From: Zobellia barbeyronii
Lineage (GTDB): Bacteria > Bacteroidota > Bacteroidia > Flavobacteriales > Flavobacteriaceae
Length of the DNA: 62,700 bases
Assembly (NCBI RefSeq): GCF_018603515.1
Contig: NZ_JACATN010000009.1
Coordinates: forward strand, 1-62,700
Direction of reading: 5' to 3'
Position 1 is the first letter of the stretch; each line of letters starts with the position of its first letter. A model generated the notes under the pieces. The model saw nothing but the letters and a program-made list of their open reading frames with translations, had not been told where the DNA came from and did not search any database. This document shows, in pieces, positions 18,076 to 26,360 of this stretch. The position numbers and the translations under genes are program-made.

Positions 18076-19349
18076 TGATTTGGGTTCTTGTTCTAGTATT
18101 TGTGGTATGTCTCGTTTTGCGTTTTCCTATAGCTTTTGCGCTTGGACTCTCGTGCTTGAGTTACATTTTGGTAAAGGGTATTCCGTTGATTATTATTCCA
18201 ATGAAAATGTATTCGGGTATTGATGTATTCGTTTTACTCAGTGTTCCAGGCTTTATTATGGCGGGTAATCTCATGAACCAAGGTGGTCTGACGGAGAAAA
18301 TAATCACATTCTGTAATCATTTGTTGGGGCACATTAGAGGCGGACTTGCATTGGTTAATATTGGAGCATCTATGTTGTTTGCAGGTATTTCTGGTACGGC
18401 TATTTCTGATACGGCAAGTATGGGTTCTATTATGATTCCTGCAATGAAAAAGGAAGGTTACGACACTGGTTTTTCATGTGCTGTTACGGCGGCTTCTTCA
18501 ACTATTGGTCCTATTATCCCCCCCAGTGTGCCTATGATTATTGCGGCCACATTAAGTGGACTCTCAGTTGGTAAATTATTTCTTGCAGGTGCTTTGCCAG
18601 GCTTACTTTTAGGTATAGGGTTATTGATTACTGCCTATGTAATATCTAGAAAGCGCAATTATCCCAAACACGCTAGAAGTACGCTAAAGCAGGTAACTCT
18701 TGGTTTTGTTGATACGTTTTGGTCGCTTTTAATGACATTTATTATTCTGTATGGTATTATTGGAGGGCTTTTTACTCCTACCGAAGCATCTATAATTGCA
18801 GTGGTTTATGCTTTGATCATTGGTAAGTTTGTTTATAAAAAATTGAATTTCAAGAACATTCAGGTTGTGTTTTTGGACAGTATGAAAACCTCTGCTTCCC
18901 TTATGGTTTTGGTGGGTTTTGCCAACCTTTTTGGTTATATATTAATTACAGAACAGATTCCGCAAAGTATATCCAGTGAAATTCTAGGTTTTACGGACAA
19001 CAAGTATGTTGTATTGCTATTAATTAATCTCTTGTTGATTGTAGTAGGCACTTTTATGGAGACCGTTGCAGCACTTTTAATTCTGTTTCCAATTTTACTG
19101 AAAGTAGCTTTGGCTGTAGACGTTGATCCCGTTCACTTTGCAGTAATAGCAGTATTGAACTTAATTATTGGATTAACTACGCCACCTGTGGGAGTATGTC
19201 TTTTTGTAGCATCTAGTATTGGTAAAATATCTATTGGCGAGGTAAGTAAGGCCGGTTTGCCCTTTTTGCTGGTAAGTTTTGTGGTGTTGATTCTGGTTAC
19301 TTTGTTTCCTTGGTTTTCGTTGGCACTTCCTAATTTGTTTATTGATTAA
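18072..19349 (+). CDS. TRAP transporter large permease (DctM family)
   Basis: 425 aa with about 12 hydrophobic segments; the usual length. Family motifs GISGTAISDTASMGSIMIP, SSTIGPIIPPSVPMII and the C-terminal NLIIGLTTPPVGVCLFVAS are clear. It forms the Na+-driven transport path with DctQ. Final gene of the RidA-TRAP operon; the tRNA follows 94 bp later. Confidence 0.95.
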   Translation: MMIWVLVLVFVVCLVLRFPIAFALGLSCLSYILVKGIPLIIIPMKMYSGIDVFVLLSVPGFIMAGNLMNQGGLTEKIITFCNHLLGHIRGGLALVNIGASMLFAGISGTAISDTASMGSIMIPAMKKEGYDTGFSCAVTAASSTIGPIIPPSVPMIIAATLSGLSVGKLFLAGALPGLLLGIGLLITAYVISRKRNYPKHARSTLKQVTLGFVDTFWSLLMTFIILYGIIGGLFTPTEASIIAVVYALIIGKFVYKKLNFKNIQVVFLDSMKTSASLMVLVGFANLFGYILITEQIPQSISSEILGFTDNKYVVLLLINLLLIVVGTFMETVAALLILFPILLKVALAVDVDPVHFAVIAVLNLIIGLTTPPVGVCLFVASSIGKISIGEVSKAGLPFLLVSFVVLILVTLFPWFSLALPNLFID

Positions 19350-19421
19350 TAGTTCAACAAATTTGCCTGTAAACAAGGTGAAATTAGTTGTTCTGTTTTT
19401 CTGAGAAATCCAAAAAAACTT

Positions 19422-19429
19422 TACTTTTG
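19422..19429 (+). promoter_or_regulatory. -7 box of the tRNA-Arg promoter
   Basis: TACTTTTG matches the Bacteroidota -7 consensus TAnnTTTG exactly and ends 14 bp before the tRNA. The -33 element is not clear. Confidence 0.6.
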
Positions 19430-19443
19430 CCCCTTAGTTAAAT

Positions 19444-19515
19444 GGCCTCGTAGTTCAATGGATAGAATAGAAGTTTCCTAAACTTTAGATGCAAGTTCGA
19501 TTCTTGCCGAGGTCA
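19444..19515 (+). tRNA. tRNA-Arg (anticodon CCU)
   Basis: 72-nt cloverleaf read by eye. Acceptor GGCCTCG pairs with CGAGGTC with one G-U, discriminator A. D arm GTTC/GAAT, anticodon stem GAAGT/ACTTT with loop TTCCTAA, so anticodon CCT at 19477-19479. T arm GCAAG-TTCGATT-CTTGC. CCA is not encoded. It decodes the rare AGG codon. Confidence 0.95.
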
Positions 19516-19574
19516 CTTTGCTTATACAACATAGTATTGTTGGGAAATGAGAAATACGTTGTACTAAAGGAAAT

Positions 19575-19691
19575 CTAGATTTCATAGACATCGAATTTTT
19601 TGACCAATTCGTTTATCCTTTTTTTATTCTCTTCTAGTTTAGCTTTAAGTTTCTCGATCTGTTCTTTCTGTTCTTTCGTAAGGGGGTTCAT
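19575..19691 (-). CDS. Small 38-aa charged, helical protein of unknown function
   Basis: ATG-to-TAG ORF of 39 codons on the minus strand. The product begins MNPLTKEQKEQIEKL and is rich in Lys/Glu with Leu/Ile at heptad-like spacing, so a single coiled-coil helix is likely. No longer in-frame start exists (stop 30 bp upstream). It lies alone between the tRNA and a secreted-protein gene. The regular amphipathic pattern argues that it is real; its role is unknown. Confidence 0.45.
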   Translation of the reverse strand: MNPLTKEQKEQIEKLKAKLEENKKRINELVKKFDVYEI

Positions 19692-19827
19692 GGCATCATT
19701 ATTATGCTTGTCCGTTTATAACGGCGCATGAAGGCTTACATTGTGTGTTTTTTTATCAATTATAAAATTTTTATCATATATATTGTTGATAACTTGAATT
19801 ATTAAGCAATTTTCACCCTTAATGATT

Positions 19828-20559
19828 TCAATCTTTCCTCTTGGTCCAAATCTCGTACATGGGCTCCCCTTTGCTGTTTTTTCCGGTGTGATGCCAATCG
19901 TTATCTTTTAGTTCGTAGTTGAATTTTAAAGTAGCCCCAACCCGTGAATTATCTTTAGAGAAAAATTCAATATGTTCTGTGTATTTTCCATCTTCTGATG
20001 TAAATGAACCTCCTCCGGTTCCCGAAAATTTCATTGTTTCCGTTTGGTAGGCAATCCATTGAAAACGACCATCCTTTAGTATTTTCAGTGTTTTTCTAGG
20101 GTTTTCTTCTCCTCTTCTTTCTTGGCCTTCATCTGGTCCGCGGGTGGCAAAAAGCCATTTACCATCTAAGTCTTGAGCAAGGGAAGGAGCTGGTTTAAAT
20201 GTTTTTTTAGAGCTCATAGTAAGAATAAGGTCATCTTCTTTTTGTTCAAATGGAATATTTAGAGTCTTCAGTTGGTCATTTTCATAATTAGAATTGAATT
20301 CTAAAAGAACGACTAGTCGGTTTTCTTCAATTTTCACAAAACCACCACGAGCCATAATAAACTTAGTAGGATTTTTTTCGTAAATAGTATGAGTTAGATA
20401 ATCATCAATTATATGAAGCTCGTGAATGACACTTTTTTCATCAACATTCTCTTCAGAAAAGTAAGTTTCTGACGTTAGTTGAGCTTGCATCAGGTTTGTT
20501 ACGATTAAAATGAGGCCTATAATGATGCTTTTTTGGAAAGTTGTGATGTAGTTTTTCAT
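19828..20559 (-). CDS. Secreted protein of unknown function
   Basis: 243 aa with a signal peptide (residues 1-27, ending NLMQAQ). The mature part contains two beta-rich halves; the second has LDGKWLFATRGPD, RFQWIAYQTETMKFSGTGGGSF and EHIEFFSKDNSRVGATLKFNYE, reminiscent of lipocalin-like DUF families found in Bacteroidota (resemblance only). Single gene, convergent with the small ORF and divergent from speA. Periplasmic or outer-membrane-associated location is expected. Confidence 0.7.
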   Translation of the reverse strand: MKNYITTFQKSIIIGLILIVTNLMQAQLTSETYFSEENVDEKSVIHELHIIDDYLTHTIYEKNPTKFIMARGGFVKIEENRLVVLLEFNSNYENDQLKTLNIPFEQKEDDLILTMSSKKTFKPAPSLAQDLDGKWLFATRGPDEGQERRGEENPRKTLKILKDGRFQWIAYQTETMKFSGTGGGSFTSEDGKYTEHIEFFSKDNSRVGATLKFNYELKDNDWHHTGKNSKGEPMYEIWTKRKD

Positions 20560-20774
20560 TTTTTATTTGTATTTTAATACCTTAAAAATAAGGTAATTAC
20601 AGGATATATTGTGTTATTATTTTTAGTGGGAAAACTTTTTTTTGCGTTTTATCGTAATTTCTCTGAAAACGCTTGTTTTTACATTTTTTTTGTTTTCATT
20701 TGTCCTGTCTTTAGCAGTATAAAACTAAAGGCATTTTGAGCTTTTAGCTGAACAACATGCAATGTGTTTCTATG
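20560..20774. other. AT-rich intergenic stretch upstream of the speA leader
   Basis: Contains the divergent promoters for the secreted protein and the speA operon, but no box could be assigned with confidence. No ORF of note. Confidence 0.3.
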
Positions 20775-20835
20775 TTCGGGCTATGGGAGATTAGGAAGTC
20801 AAATCTCATAGCAACCCATCAGATGGGCCGCCGAA
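20775..20835 (+). ncRNA. Candidate structured leader RNA upstream of speA (three-way junction)
   Basis: An outer stem TTCGG (20775-20779)/CCGAA (20831-20835) encloses two hairpins. The first is GCTATG-GG-AGATT paired with AATCT-CATAGC (20780-20792 with 20802-20812; 11 bp, GG bulge, 9-nt loop). The second is CCCAT-CAG-ATGGG (20815-20827). It lies 175 bp before the speA ATG in the same direction. It does not match any riboswitch consensus that I recognise. A polyamine- or arginine-responsive leader is a natural guess; a free small RNA is the alternative. Confidence 0.45.
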
Positions 20836-21010
20836 TTTTAAAGCTAACTTCCGATTTTTCTACATCTATTGTGCAAAGCCAGCACATATACTTTTTCATT
20901 CCTACTACTCAGGAACAAATTCTTATATGATACCATCGGTAACAATTTCATAACTTATAGAGCACACATTAGTTAAAAAATATTCCGATTTTCATTCACA
21001 AGAATTCACG

Positions 21011-22483
21011 ATGAACAATAAATATATCGATCTAATCGATCAGACTTACTTTTTCCCTCAAGAAGAGTTTACTCTTGATAATGAGCACTTAAAATTTCAC
21101 AACATACCACTTCAAGAGTTGGTAGAGAAATATGGTAGCCCGTTGAAATTCACCTATTTGCCTAAAATATCTGAGAATATTGCCAAGGCAAAGAATTGGT
21201 TTGCAAATTCTATAGTTAAGAACGAGTATAAGGGCAAGTATCACTATTGCTACTGTACTAAAAGTTCTCACTTTCAGCATATATTACATGAAACGCTTAA
21301 GAACGATATTCATATTGAAACTTCTTCTGCTTTTGATATTAACATAGTAGAGCAACTGAAAAAAGACGGCAAGTTAAAAGATGATGCTTATGTTATTTGC
21401 AACGGCTTTAAGCGCGACCAATACATAGAGAATATTGCAAGGCTTATCAATAACGGCCATCGCAACTGTATTCCAATAATTGATAATTACGAAGAAATAG
21501 ACCTATTATCAAATGTCATAGAAGACACTTATAAGATTGGTATTCGTATAGCTTCGGAAGAAGAGCCAAAATTTGAATTCTATACCTCTCGTTTGGGTAT
21601 TGGTTATAAAAACATCGTTCCTTTTTACGAAAACCAGATAAAGGATAATGACAAGGTAGAGCTTAAGATGCTTCACTTCTTCATTAATACCGGTATTCGT
21701 GATAATGCATATTACTGGAACGAGCTTGTTAAGTGTTTAAAGGTGTATACTCGTTTAAAGAAAGTGTGCCCATCTTTAGATAGCTTAAATATTGGTGGAG
21801 GTTTTCCTATCAAGAACTCTTTGGCTTTTGAATACGATTATCAATATATGATTGACGAGATTTTAAATCAAATCAATATTACGTGTCAAGAGGCAGATGT
21901 ACCTGTACCACATATTTTTACTGAGTTCGGAAGTTTTACCGTAGGAGAAAGTGGTGGTGCCATTTATGAAATCCTTTACCAAAAACAACAGAACGATCGT
22001 GAAAAATGGAATATGATTGATTCATCTTTCATTACCACTTTGCCAGATACTTGGGCTATTAACAAGCGTTTCATCATGCTACCTATAAACCGTTGGAACG
22101 ATGAGTACGAGCGTGTTTTATTAGGAGGGTTAACTTGCGATAGTGATGATTATTACAATAGTGAGCAAAACATGAACGCTATTTACCTGCCAAAATACAG
22201 ACGTGACAAACCTTTGTACATAGGCTTTTTTAACACAGGAGCTTACCAAGAGACCATAGGTGGTTTTGGCGGTTTGCAGCACTGTTTGATTCCTCAGCCC
22301 AAACATATCTTAATAGATAAGGATGCCAATGGCAATCTTACTTACGAGGTTTTTAGTCAGCAACAAAAGGCAGAAGATTTACTAAGCATTTTGGGTTACG
22401 AAAAGAAAAAACCAGCCAATGACGGCAGCGATAATATTGTCGCAAATACAATTACATCAAACGTATCAAATTCACTTAATTAA
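21011..22483 (+). CDS. speA: Biosynthetic arginine decarboxylase (PLP fold III)
   Basis: 490 aa. Alanine-racemase/ornithine-decarboxylase-type fold: PLP lysine at about residue 84 (YCTKSSH), the glycine-rich phosphate loop NIGGGFP, and ETIGGFGGLQHC near the C-terminus for the second half of the active site. It is shorter than E. coli SpeA (about 630) and matches the compact Bacteroidota form. It converts arginine to agmatine. The agmatinase ATG lies one base after its stop, so the pathway context is strong. Confidence 0.88.
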   Translation: MNNKYIDLIDQTYFFPQEEFTLDNEHLKFHNIPLQELVEKYGSPLKFTYLPKISENIAKAKNWFANSIVKNEYKGKYHYCYCTKSSHFQHILHETLKNDIHIETSSAFDINIVEQLKKDGKLKDDAYVICNGFKRDQYIENIARLINNGHRNCIPIIDNYEEIDLLSNVIEDTYKIGIRIASEEEPKFEFYTSRLGIGYKNIVPFYENQIKDNDKVELKMLHFFINTGIRDNAYYWNELVKCLKVYTRLKKVCPSLDSLNIGGGFPIKNSLAFEYDYQYMIDEILNQINITCQEADVPVPHIFTEFGSFTVGESGGAIYEILYQKQQNDREKWNMIDSSFITTLPDTWAINKRFIMLPINRWNDEYERVLLGGLTCDSDDYYNSEQNMNAIYLPKYRRDKPLYIGFFNTGAYQETIGGFGGLQHCLIPQPKHILIDKDANGNLTYEVFSQQQKAEDLLSILGYEKKKPANDGSDNIVANTITSNVSNSLN

Positions 22484-22484
22484 G

Positions 22485-23426
22485 ATGAGCACAACAAAGA
22501 ATTATGCGGGTATCCCCGATAAATTCGCACAGTTAGAAACGGCAAAGGTAATTTTGATACCTGTGCCTTACGATGGAACAAGTACTTGGGGTAAAGGAGC
22601 CGATAAAGGTCCTCAGGCATTTCTAGAAGCTTCGGAGAATATGGAGCTTTATGATATTGAGACCAATACCGAGGTTTATGAGCAAGGCATTCATTTAGCC
22701 GAAGCCATTACCGAAAATAGTTCGCCAGAAGCAGTAGTAAATGCTGTTCATAAAAGAACCAAAAAGTATATTAAGCGTAACAAGTTTGTTACCTTGTTTG
22801 GTGGTGAGCATTCCATTTCTATTGGTACCATTCGTGCCTTTAATGAGTGTTTTGATAATTTGACTGTTTTGCAGATTGATGCTCATGCAGATTTGCGTGA
22901 GTCGTATGAAGGAACCAAATACAATCATGCTTGTGCAGTTCATGAAGCAAGCCAGACCACGAATCTTATTCAAGTAGGTATTCGTTCTATGGATGCTATT
23001 GAGAAGACATTTATGGATGAAGAAAAAACATTCTTCGCTCATGACATGGCCCAAGATGAGTATTGGATGGATAAAGTAATTGAAGCAATGACAGATAATG
23101 TGTTGATTACATTCGATCTTGATGCTTTTGACCCTTCTATAATGCCTTCTACAGGTACTCCTGAACCAGGTGGTTTATTGTGGTATGAGACTTTAGAGTT
23201 TTTGAAACAGGTCTTTGAAGAGAAGAACGTAGTAGGTTTTGATATTGTAGAGCTTTGTCCAAATCCATCAGAGAAATCTTCAGATTTTCTAGCGGCAAAA
23301 TTGTATTATAAAATGCTTAGCTATAAATTTATGGGTAAAGCGGTAGATGAAGAGTATGATAACACATACGATGTAGACAGTAAACCAGGTAATAAAGGAT
23401 CAAAATTTGAAGACGATGAAGACTAA
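22485..23426 (+). CDS. speB: Agmatinase (ureohydrolase)
   Basis: 313 aa from the ATG at 22485; the longer ORF to 22419 lies inside speA. Binuclear Mn motifs of the arginase family: GGEHSIS, DAHADLR and DLDAFDPSIMPSTGTPEPGG. It hydrolyses agmatine to putrescine and urea. Second gene of the polyamine operon; its last 20 bp overlap the deoxyhypusine-synthase-like gene. The acidic C-terminal tail (after LSYKFMG, residues ~285-313) is an extension. Other ureohydrolases (arginase, guanidinase) are possible but speA next door favours agmatinase. Confidence 0.9.
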   Translation: MSTTKNYAGIPDKFAQLETAKVILIPVPYDGTSTWGKGADKGPQAFLEASENMELYDIETNTEVYEQGIHLAEAITENSSPEAVVNAVHKRTKKYIKRNKFVTLFGGEHSISIGTIRAFNECFDNLTVLQIDAHADLRESYEGTKYNHACAVHEASQTTNLIQVGIRSMDAIEKTFMDEEKTFFAHDMAQDEYWMDKVIEAMTDNVLITFDLDAFDPSIMPSTGTPEPGGLLWYETLEFLKQVFEEKNVVGFDIVELCPNPSEKSSDFLAAKLYYKMLSYKFMGKAVDEEYDNTYDVDSKPGNKGSKFEDDED

Positions 23427-24390
23427 AGGAGCTATTTCCGAATTTATAGAAAAGTATTACTTGCATTTTAATGCAGCTGCTTTGGTAGATGCCGCAAAAG
23501 GATACGAAGCACAATTGAACAAAGGTTCTAAAATGCTTGTTTCATTGGCAGGTGCTATGAGTACGGCTGAATTAGGCAAGATTTTTGCTGAAATGATTCG
23601 CCAAGATAAGGTGCAGATTATATCATGTACTGGTGCCAACCTTGAGGAAGATATCATGAATTTGGTTGCGCATTCACATTACAAACGTGTGCCTAATTAC
23701 CGTGATTTAACTCCTAAAGATGAGTGGGCTTTACTTGAAAAAGGACTTAACCGTGTAACAGATACTTGTATTCCTGAAGAGGAAGCTTTTAGAAGGTTAC
23801 AAGAGCATATTGTTAAAATCTGGAAAGATGCCGAGGCAAAAGGAGAGCGCTATTTACCGCATGAGTATATGTACAAGATGTTACTTTCTGGTGTTCTCGA
23901 AGAGCATTATGAGATTGATTTAAAAGACTCTTGGATGTACGCTGCCGCGGAAAAAAACCTTCCTATTGTTTGCCCAGGTTGGGAAGACAGTACTATGGGT
24001 AATATTTTTGCATCATACGTGTTAAAAGACGAGTTGAAAGCTAGTACCGTTAAATCTGGTATTGAGTATATGACCTTTTTAGCAGATTGGTACACAGATA
24101 ATTCTGAGAACGGAATTGGTTTCTTTCAAATTGGTGGTGGTATAGCAGGAGATTTTCCTATCTGTGTAGTGCCAATGCTTTACCAAGATATGGAAAGAAC
24201 CGATACGCCTTTCTGGAGCTATTTCTGCCAGATCAGTGATTCAACTACAAGTTATGGTTCGTACTCAGGTGCTGTACCAAATGAAAAAATTACTTGGGGA
24301 AAACTAGATATTGATACCCCTAAGTTTATTATAGAAAGCGATGCAACCATTGTTGCACCATTAATATTTGCATATCTTCTTGACTTATGA
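23407..24390 (+). CDS. Deoxyhypusine-synthase-like protein, probable homospermidine synthase
   Basis: 327 aa of the DHS family: SLAGAMSTAELGKIFAEM, ISCTGANLEEDIMN, PIVCPGWEDSTMG, the IGGGIAGDFPI NAD-binding region, and ITWGK with the expected catalytic Lys at 299. Bacteria have no eIF5A lysine to modify; bacterial DHS homologs have been linked to sym-homospermidine formation, and homospermidine is a known major polyamine in many Flavobacteriaceae. The operon makes putrescine, the precursor, which supports this role (inference). Overlaps speB by 20 bp and the next gene by 4 bp. Confidence 0.85.
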   Translation: MKTMKTKGAISEFIEKYYLHFNAAALVDAAKGYEAQLNKGSKMLVSLAGAMSTAELGKIFAEMIRQDKVQIISCTGANLEEDIMNLVAHSHYKRVPNYRDLTPKDEWALLEKGLNRVTDTCIPEEEAFRRLQEHIVKIWKDAEAKGERYLPHEYMYKMLLSGVLEEHYEIDLKDSWMYAAAEKNLPIVCPGWEDSTMGNIFASYVLKDELKASTVKSGIEYMTFLADWYTDNSENGIGFFQIGGGIAGDFPICVVPMLYQDMERTDTPFWSYFCQISDSTTSYGSYSGAVPNEKITWGKLDIDTPKFIIESDATIVAPLIFAYLLDL

Positions 24391-24716
24391 GCAATAAACG
24401 AGACACCTCAAATTTAAAGCGCGTCATAGTAGACTTTAAAAAATTGACGCCAGAAGTATTAAAACTTTTGGTAGCAGCTTACCCAGACGGGTATGATGAT
24501 AGAAATATTATTTCGTTCAGAAACGCCAATGGAGAACGTGTTGAAGCAGTTGAAGTATTGACCGAAGACACCAAATATTTGGTAAAGATCAGTGCTAAGC
24601 TTGAGTACACCATGGAGAATTATGATGAGGATGATTATGAAGATTTTGAAGATGATGATCCAGCAGCAGTAGCAGAGCCAGACCCAGAAGATATGGCTCA
24701 AGATGACGATGAATAA
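24387..24716 (+). CDS. Small acidic protein of the polyamine operon, unknown function
   Basis: 109 aa. Residues 1-~75 look folded (RVIVDFKKLTPEVLKLLVAAYPDGYDD; RVEAVEVLTEDTKYLVKIS); the last ~35 are almost wholly Asp/Glu. Starts by ATGA overlap with the DHS-like gene, so it is co-translated. The polyanionic tail could bind polyamines or mimic nucleic acid (speculation). No family recognised. Confidence 0.7.
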   Translation: MSNKRDTSNLKRVIVDFKKLTPEVLKLLVAAYPDGYDDRNIISFRNANGERVEAVEVLTEDTKYLVKISAKLEYTMENYDEDDYEDFEDDDPAAVAEPDPEDMAQDDDE

Positions 24717-24830
24717 TATTGTTATCAGGTTTGTAATGAACCTTTCTATGCTTGGTATTCAGGCTAAGAAACCCCTTGTTCTATTCCAAGGTTTTGTTGA
24801 TAGAGATACTAATTATTCAATGTCCATTCA

Positions 24831-26360
24831 ATGAAAATAGAAGAAATAGAAAATATAGAGTTAAAGTTTTTAGACCTTGATGATTATCAAGAGCTTAAAA
24901 GCGCCATGATTTCTGCATATACTAATATGCCCGGATCGTATTGGAAAGAGGAGCATATAAAATCGCTAATCGATAAATTTCCAGAGGGTCAGGTAGTTAT
25001 TAAGATTAATGGACAGTTGGCCGGTGTGGCCCTGTCCATTATCGTAGACTATGATAGTTTTGATGATGAGCATACGTATGAGCAGATTACTGGTAACTAT
25101 TCTTTTTCCACGCATAATGATGAAGGAGATGTGCTTTATGGTGTTGAGGTTTTTATAAAGCCACAGTTCCGCGGTCTTAGGTTAGGAAGGCGTTTGTACG
25201 ATTATAGAAAGGAATTGTGTGAAAAGCTAAACCTTAAGAGTATTGCTTTTGGAGGTAGAATGCCCAATTTCCATAAATATATGGATGAGCTTACTCCAAA
25301 AGAGTATATAGCCAAAGTGCGTAGAAAAGAGATTGCCGATCCTGTATTAAACTTTCAGATTAGCAACGATTTTCACCCTGCCAAGGTTATGAAGGGTTAT
25401 TTGGAAGGTGATAAAGCTTCAAGTGACTTTGCTATTTTAATGGAGTGGGATAATATTTATTACCAAAAACCCTCTAAAAAAGCATCGGCAAAGAAAACGG
25501 TTATTCGTTTAGGGCTTATACAATGGCAGATGCGGCCGTATAAGGACTTAGAAGAATTGCTGCAACAAGCAGAGTACTTTATTGATGCCGTATCTGGTTA
25601 TCGGTCAGATTTTGCGTTGTTTCCGGAGTTTTTTAATGCCCCGTTGATGGCAAAGGACAATCATTTGTCCACGCCAGATGCTATTCGTGAGTTGGCTAAA
25701 CACACAGATGCTATCGTACAGAAATTCTCGGAGTTCTCCATTTCGTACAACATTAACATCATTACAGGAAGTATGCCTGAAATGATTGATGGACGTTTGT
25801 ACAATGTTGGTTACTTGTGTAGAAGAGATGGTAGTATGGAGCGTTACGAAAAGCTGCATGTAACACCAGACGAAGCTAAAGTTTGGGGTATGCAAGGCGG
25901 TAATCAGTTAAAGGCTTTTGATACCGATTGCGGTAAAATCGGAATTTTAATCTGTTACGATTCGGAATTTCCAGAGTTAAGCCGTTTATTGGCAGATGAA
26001 GGAATGGACATATTATTCGTTCCTTTCTTGACCGATACTCAAAACGGGTACTCAAGAGTACGACATTGCGCTCAGGCAAGAGCAATAGAAAATGAGTGCT
26101 ACGTGGCTATCGCAGGTAGTGTAGGCAATTTGCCAAATGTTCAGAACATGGACATTCAATTTGCTCAATCCATGGTATTTACACCTTGCGATTTTTCGTT
26201 TCCAACAAATGGTATAAAGGCAGAGGCCACACCAAATACGGAGATGATTTTAATTGCCGATGTAGATATCGATTTATTGCGAGAACTCAATCAATTTGGG
26301 GCAGTACGCAATTTAAAAGATAGAAGAAAAGATATATTTGAACTTAGAAAAAAAGTATAG
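24831..26360 (+). CDS. Fusion of GNAT acetyltransferase and carbon-nitrogen hydrolase (nitrilase superfamily)
   Basis: 509 aa. The N-terminal ~200 residues are a GNAT domain ([20 protein letters not shown] is the acetyl-CoA loop). Residues ~220-505 are a nitrilase-type amidase with the Glu-Lys-Cys triad in [17 protein letters not shown] and [11 protein letters not shown]. Such two-domain proteins are common in Bacteroidota with unproven substrate. Placed 114 bp after the polyamine genes and overlapping the next gene by 23 bp. N-carbamoylputrescine-amidase-like or acylated-polyamine chemistry is plausible from context only. Confidence 0.85.
   Translation: MKIEEIENIELKFLDLDDYQELKSAMISAYTNMPGSYWKEEHIKSLIDKFPEGQVVIKINGQLAGVALSIIVDYDSFDDEHTYEQITGNYSFSTHNDEGDVLYGVEVFIKPQFRGLRLGRRLYDYRKELCEKLNLKSIAFGGRMPNFHKYMDELTPKEYIAKVRRKEIADPVLNFQISNDFHPAKVMKGYLEGDKASSDFAILMEWDNIYYQKPSKKASAKKTVIRLGLIQWQMRPYKDLEELLQQAEYFIDAVSGYRSDFALFPEFFNAPLMAKDNHLSTPDAIRELAKHTDAIVQKFSEFSISYNINIITGSMPEMIDGRLYNVGYLCRRDGSMERYEKLHVTPDEAKVWGMQGGNQLKAFDTDCGKIGILICYDSEFPELSRLLADEGMDILFVPFLTDTQNGYSRVRHCAQARAIENECYVAIAGSVGNLPNVQNMDIQFAQSMVFTPCDFSFPTNGIKAEATPNTEMILIADVDIDLLRELNQFGAVRNLKDRRKDIFELRKKV

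Noticed and set aside
19828-20559. Insertion sequence or integrase remains near the tRNA
   Set aside because: No transposase/integrase motifs and no flanking repeats were seen around the tRNA.
20775-20835. SAM, GEMM or guanidine riboswitch
   Set aside because: A GCAACCC word recalls SAM-type motifs, but the rest of the conserved cores and junctions are absent.
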